A stretch of DNA of 7,820 nt from assembly GCA_024709185.1 (NCBI GenBank), contig JANJXE010000348.1, forward strand, positions 1-7,820, given 5' to 3'. This DNA comes from Paludibacter sp. (GTDB taxonomy: Bacteria > Bacteroidota > Bacteroidia > Bacteroidales > Paludibacteraceae). Under the pieces are notes generated by a model that was not told the origin of the DNA, searched no databases, and saw only the letters and a program-made list of their open reading frames with translations. Both the position numbers and the translations under genes were made by a program. Positions 1 to 6,833 of this stretch are shown here, piece by piece. Position 1 is the stretch's first letter; every line of letters begins with the position of its first letter.

Positions 1-607
1 CCTTGTCGATCTTCCCGCGATCGGGTGGATACACAATGTCGAGCAGGGGCTGAAAAGGATTATCGGTATAACTGTATTCTTTACCATGAACCTTTTTGTA
101 GTTGGAGCTCACATACAAAAGCTCCTTCTTATCGGCCGATAAAAGCCAGAAGATACCCCCGATATTATCCACAATCTGCCGGAATTTCTCCTGACTTTCA
201 ATTTTTTCTTCCTGAAGCTTTAGATCTGTGATATCCCTTGACGAGGTATAAACCAGTTCACCATTGGGCATGCATTGCCATTCAATAAAGCGGTAGTCGC
301 CGTTTTTAGTTCGGTAACGGTTGATAAAATTGACCACCTCCTTTTGCTCCCCAAGTTCAACCAATACTTGCCGTGTTGAAGCAAGATCGTCGGGATGAAT
401 AAGATCCAGGTAATTAATTTGCTCCAATTCTTCAATTGAATACCCCAATACCTGCTCCCATTTTTGATTCAATTTAATGAATTTACCATGTAAATCAGCT
501 ATACAAAACATATTGAGATTCACCTGAAAGAAATGTTCCAGGTCATCAGAGCTAACCTTGTAGCCGTGTTTATTATCAAAAAGAATTGCCAATGATTGAT
601 TATCCAT
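1..607 (-). CDS. PAS-domain sensory/signalling protein, N-terminal part (runs off window)
   Basis: The frame is open from an ATG at 607 down to the window edge, giving 202 residues with no stop; the 3' end is missing. The start is well fixed because an in-frame TGA lies two codons upstream. Residues about 24-130 read as a PAS domain (NMFCIADLHGKFIKLNQKW, GYSIEEL, then HPDD at 71-74, the PAC-like block YRTKNGDYRFIEW and SSRDITDLK at 122-130). A short linker helix (LQEEKIESQEKF) leads into a second PAS domain from about 142, cut at residue 202, with a YPPDR motif in the place of HPDD. There is no signal peptide or membrane segment in the visible part, so the sensor is probably cytoplasmic. In this phylum such proteins usually continue into further PAS domains and a histidine kinase, but the output domain is not visible here, so the class of signalling protein is open. 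Confidence 0.88.
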   Translation of the reverse strand, partial: MDNQSLAILFDNKHGYKVSSDDLEHFFQVNLNMFCIADLHGKFIKLNQKWEQVLGYSIEELEQINYLDLIHPDDLASTRQVLVELGEQKEVVNFINRYRTKNGDYRFIEWQCMPNGELVYTSSRDITDLKLQEEKIESQEKFRQIVDNIGGIFWLLSADKKELLYVSSNYKKVHGKEYSYTDNPFQPLLDIVYPPDRGKIDK

Positions 608-654
608 TTTTCAATTGAATATAAGAACCTGAATTTCATATGATAAAGTCGATA

Positions 655-662
655 CAAAGATA
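655..662 (-). promoter_or_regulatory. Candidate -7 promoter box for the PAS gene
   Basis: On the minus strand this reads TATCTTTG, an exact fit to the Bacteroidota -7 consensus TANNTTTG. It sits about 48 bases before the ATG at 607, which would give a 5' leader of roughly 40 bases. No clear TTG-type -33 box is found at the expected distance, so the call rests on one short motif in AT-rich DNA. Confidence 0.4.
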
Positions 663-741
663 TAAAATTTATATTTTATAATATGTATTTTATTTTAATC
701 ATTTCAATTGCTTAAATTCAATTTTCAAGATATAAAAGCAC

Positions 742-772
742 TTTCGGCTGAAAAAAAGATATTCAACCGAAA
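742..772. repeat. Short inverted repeat (possible operator or hairpin)
   Basis: TTTCGGCTGAA at 742-752 and TTCAACCGAAA at 762-772 are complementary over 11 bases with one mismatch, which would be a G-U pair in one RNA strand. The loop is nine bases of A/T-rich sequence. On the minus strand the hairpin is followed by GTGCTTTT rather than a clean T run, so it is a poor terminator. Its position, 80 bases or more upstream of the -7 box of the PAS gene, would also suit a regulator-binding site. Confidence 0.35.
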
Positions 773-883
773 AAAAACACTAATCAATCCAAATTCTGGA
801 AAACAATCAAAACAACCAACGCCGGACTATGAGCATCAAAGACAAAAAATGAACAAAAATGGTATAAAAAAGAACAAAATATA

Positions 884-1057
884 ATGATTAATGATTAATG
901 ATTAATGATAAATGATAAATGATAAATGGGTGCGGTTGAGAGGCGATTTACTTTTAAAGAATATTTTTAAACAACCTTGCATGGTTACAAACCTGATTAA
1001 ATGTAAATCGCATCTACCTTACCACCCATTAATCATTTATCATTTATCATTAAACAT
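884..1057 (+). repeat. Foldback repeat element, copy A (heptamer arms plus 100-base core)
   Basis: The left arm, 884-925, is six tandem heptamers: three ATGATTA then three ATGATAA. The core, 928-1027, starts GGGTGCGGTTGAGAGGCG and ends ATCTACCTTACCACCC. The right arm, 1030-1057, is TAATCAT, TTATCAT, TTATCAT, TAAACAT, the reverse complement of the left-arm type. Arms and the GGGTG/CACCC ends can pair into one long stem. Inside, GCGATTTAC (943-951) and GTAAATCGC (1003-1011) form a perfect nine-base inner stem. This copy has 13 more core bases than copies B and C. The last arm base overlaps the TAA stop of nfnB, so the whole element lies directly 3' of nfnB and 5' of the PAS gene region. Strand is given in the GGGTGCGG orientation; which strand, if any, is transcribed is not known. 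Confidence 0.85.
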
Positions 1058-2514
1058 TATTTTCTGATCCAACGGTTCATGTTTTCCGCAGCTTTTCGTC
1101 CGTCGCCCATAGCCAGAATAACGGTGGCACCGCCGCGAACAATGTCGCCGCCGGCAAAGAGCATAGGGATGTCGCTTTGCATGGTGTCCTGGTTTACTTC
1201 TATAGTACCCCACTTGCTGATGGTGAGTCCTCCAACGGTGGAAGGGATGAGCGGGTTGGGCGATACTCCCACGCTTACGATCACTTCATCCACTTCGATG
1301 GTTTCGGTCTGACCGGGCACTTCCACTGGCGAACGACGGCCCGAGGCATCGGGTTCGCCAAGCTCCATTACCTGTAGCACCATGTGGGTGACGCGTCCCT
1401 GGGCATTGCCAATGAATTCGATGGGACTGCGCAGGTTCATAAATTCAATGCCTTCTTCCTTGGCATGCTTAATTTCTTCCTTACGGGCGGGCATTTCATC
1501 TTCCGACCGGCGATAGACAATCATGGCCCGCTCGGCACCCAACCGAATGGCCGTACGTACCGAGTCCATGGCGGTATTTCCACCACCGATTACGGCTACT
1601 TTCCTGCCCAGAAAAACCGGTGTATCCGACTCCTCGCTGGCAGCATCCATCAGGTTCACACGGGTGAGGTATTCGTTCGACGACATGACACCTACCAGGT
1701 TTTCGCCCCTGATGCTCATGAAACGGGGTAAGCCGGCACCACTACCCACAAAAATACCCTTATAGCCATCTTCTTTTAAATCGTCGATGGTGAGGGTTTT
1801 ACCAATGATGCAGTTGGTAATAAACTTCACACCCATAGCGCGGAGGTTGTCGATTTCGACATCTACAATATTATTGGGTAACCGGAATTCGGGAATACCG
1901 TACTTGAGTACCCCGCCAATCTCGTGCAGGGCTTCGAACACCGTTACATCGTATCCCATTTTGGCCATATCGCCGGCAAACGATAGTCCGGCCGGACCCG
2001 AGCCCACCACAGCGATTTTAATGCCATTGGCCGGTGCTACTTCGGGCACGGATATGTGTCCGCTCTCGCGTTCGTAGTCGGCCGCAAAGCGCTCGAGGTG
2101 ACCAATAGCCACAGGCTCCTTGCCACTGCGCACGTAGATACATTCAGCCTCGCATTGTTTTTCCTGCGGGCACACCCGTCCACAAACGGCTGGCAGCGCT
2201 GAAGTTTCTTTCAGTACTTTAGCAGCTTCGAGGAAATTGCCCGTTTCAATTTGTTTGATAAATCCGGGGATATAAATACTTACCGGACAGCCCTTCATGC
2301 AGGTAGGATCGGGGCAGTCGATACACCGTTTTGCCTCCGTCATGGCCTGTTCGGCCGTAAGTCCGAGGTTTACTTCCTTATTGTTGCGGCTGCGTTCCAG
2401 GGCATCCTGTTCGGGCATGTGGATACGCGGGGCCATCATACGTTCCTTAACTTTGATTTGCGCGCGCAGATCGGCACGCCACGCTTCATTTCTTTCTTCC
2501 TTAATATTGCGCAT
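1057..2514 (-). CDS. nfnB: NfnB-like large subunit of NADH-dependent ferredoxin:NADP+ oxidoreductase (GltD/GltA-family flavoprotein)
   Basis: The 485-residue protein belongs to the glutamate-synthase small-subunit family. The N-terminal iron-sulfur region has C64-x2-C67-x4-C72-x3-C76 and a second group at C111, C115, C121 and C125, as expected for two [4Fe-4S] clusters. An FAD-binding Rossmann motif (VVGSGPAG, 169-176) is followed by GGVLKYGIPEFRLP, an NAD(P)-binding motif (VIGGGNTAMD, 308-317) and the closing FAD motif FAGGD (453-457). The gene starts 14 bases after the stop of the upstream nfnA-like gene, so the two form an operon. With an NfnA-type partner and no glutamate synthase large subunit in the window, the best reading is the electron-bifurcating enzyme that couples NADPH to NADH and ferredoxin. 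Automated pipelines often name such proteins GltA or sulfide dehydrogenase subunit (SudA). The TAA stop touches repeat element A. Confidence 0.88.
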   Translation of the reverse strand: MRNIKEERNEAWRADLRAQIKVKERMMAPRIHMPEQDALERSRNNKEVNLGLTAEQAMTEAKRCIDCPDPTCMKGCPVSIYIPGFIKQIETGNFLEAAKVLKETSALPAVCGRVCPQEKQCEAECIYVRSGKEPVAIGHLERFAADYERESGHISVPEVAPANGIKIAVVGSGPAGLSFAGDMAKMGYDVTVFEALHEIGGVLKYGIPEFRLPNNIVDVEIDNLRAMGVKFITNCIIGKTLTIDDLKEDGYKGIFVGSGAGLPRFMSIRGENLVGVMSSNEYLTRVNLMDAASEESDTPVFLGRKVAVIGGGNTAMDSVRTAIRLGAERAMIVYRRSEDEMPARKEEIKHAKEEGIEFMNLRSPIEFIGNAQGRVTHMVLQVMELGEPDASGRRSPVEVPGQTETIEVDEVIVSVGVSPNPLIPSTVGGLTISKWGTIEVNQDTMQSDIPMLFAGGDIVRGGATVILAMGDGRKAAENMNRWIRK

Positions 2515-2528
2515 GTCTGTCGTTTTAA

Positions 2529-3353
2529 TCAGTTTTTACAGGTGAAACGTTCCATCTCTTCCCGTTCGATATCGCGGTAGCCGCCGAGGCGCATCAGCAT
2601 CTCGTCGAAGTCCACCTGATGGGCATCGAACTCAGGACCATCGACACACACAAATTTAGTTTTGCCACCCACACTTACACGGCAGGCACCGCACATTCCC
2701 GTGCCATCCACCATGATGGTATTGAGCGAGGCAACGGTAGGCACATCGTACTTCTTGGTTAGTTCGCTCACGAATTTCATCATTACGGCCGGACCAATTG
2801 TGACGCACATATCCACTTTTTCGCGGTTAATTATATCTTCCACCCCTTTGGTGATGAGACCGTTATTTCCATACGATCCATCGTCGGTCATCACTACAAC
2901 CTCATCCGAAAGTTGTTTCATCTGTTCTTCGAGGATGATTAGGTTCTGTGTACGGGCTGCCAGCACGGTAATCACACGGTTGCCGGCTGCCTTAAGGGCT
3001 GCCACGATAGGAAGCATAGGTGCAGTACCCACGCCGCCGCAGGCACATACCACAGTTCCGAAATTTTCTATATGAGTGGCTTGTCCGAGCGGACCTACCA
3101 GGTCGGTAATCTCGTCGCCTTCGTTGAGTTGTGCCAGTTTGGAAGAAGATACTCCCATGCGTTGTACCACCAGGGTGATAGTACCTTTCGAGGTGTCGGC
3201 ATCGGCAATGGTTAGCGGAATGCGCTCGCCTTTGGCTCCTACCTTCACCATCACAAAATGCCCCGCCTTACGCGAACGCGCGATGAGCGGAGCTTCCACT
3301 TCAAATTTGATGACGTTTTCGGAAAAGTACTCTTTACTTACAATTTTGTTCAT
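2529..3353 (-). CDS. nfnA: NfnA-like small subunit (FAD, [2Fe-2S]) of ferredoxin:NADP+ oxidoreductase
   Basis: This 274-residue protein has the ferredoxin-reductase/PyrK fold order: an N-terminal beta-barrel with the FAD motif RIPLTIAD (44-51), a NAD-binding part with CGGVGTAPMLP (105-115) and IGP (186-188), and a C-terminal [2Fe-2S] segment. The cluster motif is D216-x4-C221-x2-C224-x11-C236. PyrK has a cysteine where D216 stands. An aspartate ligand is, to my knowledge, the NfnA-type arrangement, and this supports NfnA over dihydroorotate dehydrogenase electron-transfer subunit PyrK. The product should bind NAD(H) and pass electrons to or from the bifurcating FAD of NfnB. The ATG start is supported by an in-frame TAG two codons upstream. 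It is the first gene of the nfnA-nfnB operon and has a recognisable promoter at 3435-3466. SudB is an alternative name. Confidence 0.87.
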   Translation of the reverse strand: MNKIVSKEYFSENVIKFEVEAPLIARSRKAGHFVMVKVGAKGERIPLTIADADTSKGTITLVVQRMGVSSSKLAQLNEGDEITDLVGPLGQATHIENFGTVVCACGGVGTAPMLPIVAALKAAGNRVITVLAARTQNLIILEEQMKQLSDEVVVMTDDGSYGNNGLITKGVEDIINREKVDMCVTIGPAVMMKFVSELTKKYDVPTVASLNTIMVDGTGMCGACRVSVGGKTKFVCVDGPEFDAHQVDFDEMLMRLGGYRDIEREEMERFTCKN

Positions 3354-3434
3354 CTGCTAGCTTAGTTTTATTGTTTGCGCTGTATTTATATACGAAAAAA
3401 CAACGAATTGTTATTATTTCGCAGATTTCAGCTG

Positions 3435-3466
3435 CAAATTTACAAAAAACCTTGCTTAGCCGCAAC
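3435..3466 (-). promoter_or_regulatory. Bacteroidota-type promoter of the nfnA-nfnB operon
   Basis: Read on the minus strand, GTTG (3466-3463) is followed after 20 bases by TAAATTTG (3442-3435). This matches the phylum consensus TTTG / TANNTTTG with three of four bases in the -33 box and a perfect -7 box at normal spacing. Transcription would begin near 3428 and give a leader of about 75 bases before the ATG at 3353. Just inside the predicted start is a small palindrome, GCAG-7-CTGC (3421-3435). Confidence 0.6.
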
Positions 3467-3469
3467 CAT

Positions 3470-3515
3470 TAATCATTTATCATTTATCATTAATCATTTA
3501 TCATTAATAATTAAT
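3470..3515 (+). repeat. Heptamer array without core, downstream side of folB
   Basis: Five tandem heptamers (TAATCAT, TTATCAT, TTATCAT, TAATCAT, TTATCAT) at 3470-3504 run into TAATAAT and TAAT up to 3515. The units are the same as the right arms of the foldback elements, and the array is preceded by AACCAT, reminiscent of the ACCCAT core end, but no core is present. The folB TAA stop (3511-3513) is inside the array. The 23 bases 3493-3515 recur exactly at 3892-3914 on the other side of folB. Confidence 0.8.
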
Positions 3516-3879
3516 TGGTGCTTTTTCGTTTTTGTTCCAGTTCGATGGTCACCCGTTCTACTTTGCCACCAAGGGGAGGATTGAGTTTACTGAGCCGGAG
3601 CGAAAGTTGTTGAATGCGGGGAAATTTATTCATCAGCTTATCGACAATACGCTGACCGATATGCTCCAACAAGCGTGAAGGTATCTCCATCTGCTTGCGA
3701 ATTGCATTGTAAATGAGCTGGTAGTTGACTGTGTCGTCGATAAGATCCGATGCGCCTGCCCTGGTGGTATCAACCTCCATTATCAAACTAACAACAAAGG
3801 TATTGCCCAATTCGGCTTCGTGCTGTAAAACGCCATGATTGGCATAGAACTCCATGTTCTCAAGGATAATTTTCGCCAT
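3511..3879 (-). CDS. folB: Dihydroneopterin aldolase
   Basis: FolB converts 7,8-dihydroneopterin to 6-hydroxymethyl-7,8-dihydropterin and glycolaldehyde in folate synthesis, as a cytoplasmic oligomer. The 122-residue product has the normal family length and all the usual signatures: FYANHGVLQHEAELGN (11-26), DDTVNY (48-53), LEHIGQRI (71-78) and SKLNPPLGGKVE (97-108). Residues E21, Y53, E72 and K98 fall where the E. coli enzyme has its pterin-binding and catalytic Glu, Tyr, Glu and Lys. The ATG at 3879 lies directly beside a heptamer array, so the leader just upstream is repeat sequence; no separate promoter is seen. The TAA stop is part of a second array. It could be co-transcribed with the radical SAM gene, whose stop is 46 bases upstream. 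Confidence 0.93.
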   Translation of the reverse strand: MAKIILENMEFYANHGVLQHEAELGNTFVVSLIMEVDTTRAGASDLIDDTVNYQLIYNAIRKQMEIPSRLLEHIGQRIVDKLMNKFPRIQQLSLRLSKLNPPLGGKVERVTIELEQKRKSTN

Positions 3880-3882
3880 AAT

Positions 3883-3917
3883 TAATCATTTATCATTTAT
3901 CATTAATAATTAATCAT
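3883..3917 (+). repeat. Heptamer array without core, upstream side of folB
   Basis: The array reads TAATCAT, TTATCAT, TTATCAT, TAATAAT, TAATCAT. It fills the 46-base gap between the radical SAM stop (3926) and the folB start (3879) almost completely. It is a direct repeat of the array at 3470-3515, with 23 identical bases (3892-3914). Because the unit is seven bases and contains TGA and TAA, the array closes all reading frames. Confidence 0.8.
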
Positions 3918-3925
3918 TAGTTTGT

Positions 3926-4696
3926 TCATCCACTTACACTTACTTCAAATCCCAGCTCCTGAACCTTTTCAGCAATAGCATTCAGTTCTTCGATGCTTAT
4001 TTTTTCGAGTTCCTTCACCGGCGTTTCCCTGTCGATGGTATAAATCATCACCTTTTCAGGTTCTATGTCCCTGAGAATTTCAAGCCACGCAGCGACTTCC
4101 TGCTCTGTGGTATTATCGATACGCTGTCCTTCGTGTGTTCCTCTTATAAACATCGTTTGAATGATGAATTTGCCATTGAACCGTTTGAGTTGATTCACTA
4201 ACCATTGCACACTGAATAAGCGACCCAGCGGACGATTGAGCAGACGAACGGTTTCCTCAATGGCCGAATCAAGTTTCAGTATAGTGTTGTCGACCCTGCG
4301 AAGTGCCCGGTTGATATGGGGTTTGTGGAGACGGGTAGCATTGGAAAGCACGCTTACTTTGGCATTGGGACAATAGCGGTTGCGAAGCACTATAGTATCT
4401 GCGATGATAGGTTCGAACTGAGGATGCAAGGTAGGCTCCCCGTTTCCTGCAAAGGTAATCACGTCGGGAAGCTGATTGGCCCCGGCCATTTCCTTCAACT
4501 TGGCCTCCAGGGCTTTCTGCACCTCCCTCCGGTGAGGAAGGGGTTGTTCTTTCATCGTGGTATTGAAACCACATTCGCAGTAAATGCAGTCGAAGGAGCA
4601 GATTTTTGCATCCACCGGCAACAGGTTGACCCCCAACGAAAGTCCCAGTCGTCGGCTCTTCACGGGTCCAAAAATAATCTGATCGAATAATATCAT
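3926..4696 (-). CDS. Radical SAM protein, COG0731-like
   Basis: The 256-residue protein carries the radical SAM [4Fe-4S] motif C33-x3-C37-x2-C40 (CSFDCIYC), preceded by the FGPVKSRRLGLSLGVNLLP block typical of the COG0731 group, and then a TFAGNGEPTLHP motif (81-92) that supplies the SAM-binding glycines. The strand motif SVLSNAT (114-120) and a KLDSA motif (141-145) also fit this group. Archaeal relatives include the wyosine tRNA synthase Taw1, but bacterial members are mostly uncharacterised and lack shown tRNA activity, so I do not assign a substrate. No twitch or auxiliary-cluster domain is evident. It starts 67 bases after the dnaG stop and precedes folB. An ATG start at 4696 gives a full-length family protein. 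Confidence 0.82.
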   Translation of the reverse strand: MILFDQIIFGPVKSRRLGLSLGVNLLPVDAKICSFDCIYCECGFNTTMKEQPLPHRREVQKALEAKLKEMAGANQLPDVITFAGNGEPTLHPQFEPIIADTIVLRNRYCPNAKVSVLSNATRLHKPHINRALRRVDNTILKLDSAIEETVRLLNRPLGRLFSVQWLVNQLKRFNGKFIIQTMFIRGTHEGQRIDNTTEQEVAAWLEILRDIEPEKVMIYTIDRETPVKELEKISIEELNAIAEKVQELGFEVSVSG

Positions 4697-4751
4697 ATTT
4701 CTATTCCTTCATACGGAAATTACAACACCGCATGGTTAATCTTCATGGTTT

Positions 4752-4759
4752 CAAATTTA
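4752..4759 (-). promoter_or_regulatory. Candidate -7 promoter box for the radical SAM gene
   Basis: The minus strand reads TAAATTTG, the same -7 box as in front of nfnA, about 55 bases before the ATG at 4696. A -33 box would fall inside the end of dnaG and I see no good TTG there. The gene may therefore have its own weak promoter or depend on read-through from dnaG. Confidence 0.35.
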
Positions 4760-4763
4760 CTGC

Positions 4764-6827
4764 TCAGAAACGGGTTATAATACGGGTTCCCAGGCTGTGT
4801 GCCAGTTCGCGCTTCAACTCGTCGAGCTGCTTTAGTTCCTGCATGATTTGGGATGCCAGTTCGTTGTCGTGCGCCTCGCTGGCTTGTTTCAGCCGCATCA
4901 GTCCATCGCGTATATAATCCAGAATCAATGCGTTCTTATACTCATACACCAGCCGTGGCACCACATCGTGCAGTCGCTCTGCATCGGTATCCACTTTTTT
5001 CATCTTCGAGTGAATCTTGCTTAATGTGTATTTTTCGGTTAGGAGTTCAACACACAACCGCGCAATATTTCCATCCCGATGATATAGAAAATACTTTTCG
5101 GCATTAAATTGTTCATCCTGCCAGTGCATTTCGTATTCTTTTAAGATTTCGCGGTGCAGCGGATTGTTCATTTCGAGACCATCGCGGTTAATTTCGTCGA
5201 GGATGTAATCGGCCACCATACGGGGTTCCGGATGTTTTTTCCGCTCAATCGGGTCCTGCATATCGAGGCGACCGTAACGAATCAGTATCTGGAGTAGATT
5301 TCGTTCTTCGGCCTCAAATTTTGAAGGATATACATATCGGTCGGATGCTCCCTGTTTTTCCGGATTACCTGCTCCCTGTTGCCCGGCACCATCGCCTCCC
5401 GAATCTCCGGCCTGAAGTCTGCCGGTGCCGGGAGTGTCTGTCCCCTGACCATAACCTTCCTGCAGGCCAGCATCGGATTGCCCTGCCGTACTTCCTCCCC
5501 GTTCGGTCCGCGGCTTGTTAGCCTCGCTGGTCTTGAGTTTGTTGATTTCAAAATAAAGCAGGGCTTCTTCCACCTGAAGGAGCGTACTGCATTGCTTAAC
5601 ATATTCGGTGCGAATCATCTGATTGGGAATGAGCGCTATGCTTCGTACGATATCGCCGATAAGCGCTGCCCGTTTCACCGGATCGTTACCGGCGTCTTCC
5701 ATCAACAGATTGGTTTTAAAGCGGATGAAGTCCGACGAATGCAGCTCCACAAACTCAATAAAACCTGCAGCGGTATTTTTGCGGGCAAAGGAGTCGGGAT
5801 CGTCGCCATCGGGAAGCAGCAACACACGGATATTCATCCCTTCCTCGAGCAGGAGGTCGATGCCGCGGAGCGAAGCCTTAATCCCCGCCGGGTCGCCATC
5901 GTAAATCACGGTCACATTGTCGGTGAAGCGGTGGATAAGCCTTATTTGCTGGGGTGTAAGGGCAGTTCCCGATGAGGCCACCACATTTTCGATGCCGTTT
6001 TGGAACATCGAAATCACATCGGTATAGCCTTCCACGAGGAAACAGCGGTCCTGTTGCACTATGGCTTTTTTGGCAAAGAAAATACCGTAGAGTTCGTTGC
6101 TTTTATGATAGATCTCAGATTCAGGCGAGTTCACGTACTTGGCCATCTTGTCGTCCTTTTTCAGGATGCGACCGCCAAAAGCGACCACCTTACCCGAGAG
6201 CGAATGCACGGGAAACATCACACGGCCCCGGAAACGGTCGGTGAGCTGGCCAAAGTCGTTTTCCATACTCAGACCGGTTTTTACCATGTATTCTTTCTTA
6301 AATCCCTTTTGGAGAGCCGCCTGTGAAAAGGCATCGCGTTGCTCGAGACTGAATCCCAGTTCAAATTTCCGGATGATATCCTCCCGAAATCCCCGCTCGC
6401 GGAAGTACGACAGTCCGACCGCCTTCCCGTCGATATGACCGTGTAGGGTATTCATAAAATACTGACGGGCAAAATCATTCACCAGGAACATGCTTTCGCG
6501 GTCGTTGCGCAGGGCCAGCTCTTCGGCATCGAGCTCTTTCTCGACTACCTCAATATGATACTTAGCTGCCAGGAACTTAAGCGCTTCGTAGTAACTAATC
6601 TGCTCATGCTCCATGATGAAGTGCACCGAGTTGCCGCCCTTCCCACAGCCGAAACACTTGAAAATACCCTTGGCCGGTGACACTGAAAACGAAGGCGTCT
6701 TTTCGTTGTGAAACGGGCACAAACCGGTAAGGTTGGCCCCGCGCCTGCGCAGTGTCACATAATCGGATACCACCTCCTGTATACGGGCGGCGTCCATAAT
6801 ACGCTCTATGGTCGACTGATCAATCAA
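4764..6827 (-). CDS. dnaG: DNA primase
   Basis: DnaG makes the RNA primers for chromosomal replication together with the DnaB helicase. In the 687 residues the order is: CHC2 zinc-binding domain with C37, H40, C58 and C61 (CPFHNEKTPSFSVSPAKG, then FKCFGCGKGG); the catalytic core with YVNSPES (231-237); the TOPRIM motif with E267 (VEGYTD) and D310/D312 (YDGDPAG); and a C-terminal helicase-interaction region. Between core and C-terminus, about residues 432-497, lies a low-complexity linker rich in Gly, Gln, Ala and Asp. The start is probably the TTG at 6827: it puts methionine exactly at the family's MIDQSTI N-terminus, the upstream frame meets a TAA in the repeat without any ATG, and the next ATG (residue 11) would remove part of the first helix. 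The total is longer than E. coli DnaG, as usual in this phylum. Repeat element B lies immediately upstream. Confidence 0.95.
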   Translation of the reverse strand: MIDQSTIERIMDAARIQEVVSDYVTLRRRGANLTGLCPFHNEKTPSFSVSPAKGIFKCFGCGKGGNSVHFIMEHEQISYYEALKFLAAKYHIEVVEKELDAEELALRNDRESMFLVNDFARQYFMNTLHGHIDGKAVGLSYFRERGFREDIIRKFELGFSLEQRDAFSQAALQKGFKKEYMVKTGLSMENDFGQLTDRFRGRVMFPVHSLSGKVVAFGGRILKKDDKMAKYVNSPESEIYHKSNELYGIFFAKKAIVQQDRCFLVEGYTDVISMFQNGIENVVASSGTALTPQQIRLIHRFTDNVTVIYDGDPAGIKASLRGIDLLLEEGMNIRVLLLPDGDDPDSFARKNTAAGFIEFVELHSSDFIRFKTNLLMEDAGNDPVKRAALIGDIVRSIALIPNQMIRTEYVKQCSTLLQVEEALLYFEINKLKTSEANKPRTERGGSTAGQSDAGLQEGYGQGTDTPGTGRLQAGDSGGDGAGQQGAGNPEKQGASDRYVYPSKFEAEERNLLQILIRYGRLDMQDPIERKKHPEPRMVADYILDEINRDGLEMNNPLHREILKEYEMHWQDEQFNAEKYFLYHRDGNIARLCVELLTEKYTLSKIHSKMKKVDTDAERLHDVVPRLVYEYKNALILDYIRDGLMRLKQASEAHDNELASQIMQELKQLDELKRELAHSLGTRIITRF

Positions 6828-6833
6828 TATTAA

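Larger units (their letters stand above)
608..883. other. AT-rich intergenic region upstream of the PAS gene
   Basis: These 276 bases hold no convincing gene on either strand. They are strongly AT-rich, with many short A and T runs. Two things can be pointed out: a minus-strand TATCTTTG motif at 655-662, and an 11-base inverted repeat at 742-752 and 762-772 (TTTCGGCTGAA / TTCAACCGAAA, one mismatch, nine-base loop). The region ends where the heptamer array of repeat element A begins at 884. It most likely carries the promoter and control region of the PAS gene. Confidence 0.6.

Noticed and set aside
25..435. Open frames at 25-231 (plus) and 220-435 (minus)
   Set aside because: Both overlap the continuous PAS-domain frame from 607 to the window edge and have no recognisable domain content.
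884..925. CRISPR-like short repeats
   Set aside because: The heptamers are directly adjacent with no spacers, and no cas gene is present. They are simple tandem repeats forming hairpin arms.
1028..1057. Intrinsic terminator after nfnB
   Set aside because: The element can form a hairpin, but neither strand shows a GC-rich stem followed by a T run, so I do not call a classic terminator; a role in 3'-end formation remains only a hypothesis.
1057..2514. Glutamate synthase small subunit GltD
   Set aside because: There is no glutamate synthase large subunit beside it, and the partner gene is NfnA-like, so the NfnB reading is preferred although the family is shared.
5282..5602. Minus-strand frame of 106 codons inside dnaG
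   Set aside because: It is an out-of-frame shadow made possible by the low-complexity linker; the dnaG frame is continuous through it.
1079..6438. Plus-strand open frames opposite nfnB, nfnA, the radical SAM gene and dnaG
   Set aside because: They are antisense shadows of conserved genes, with no domain signature and no independent start signals.
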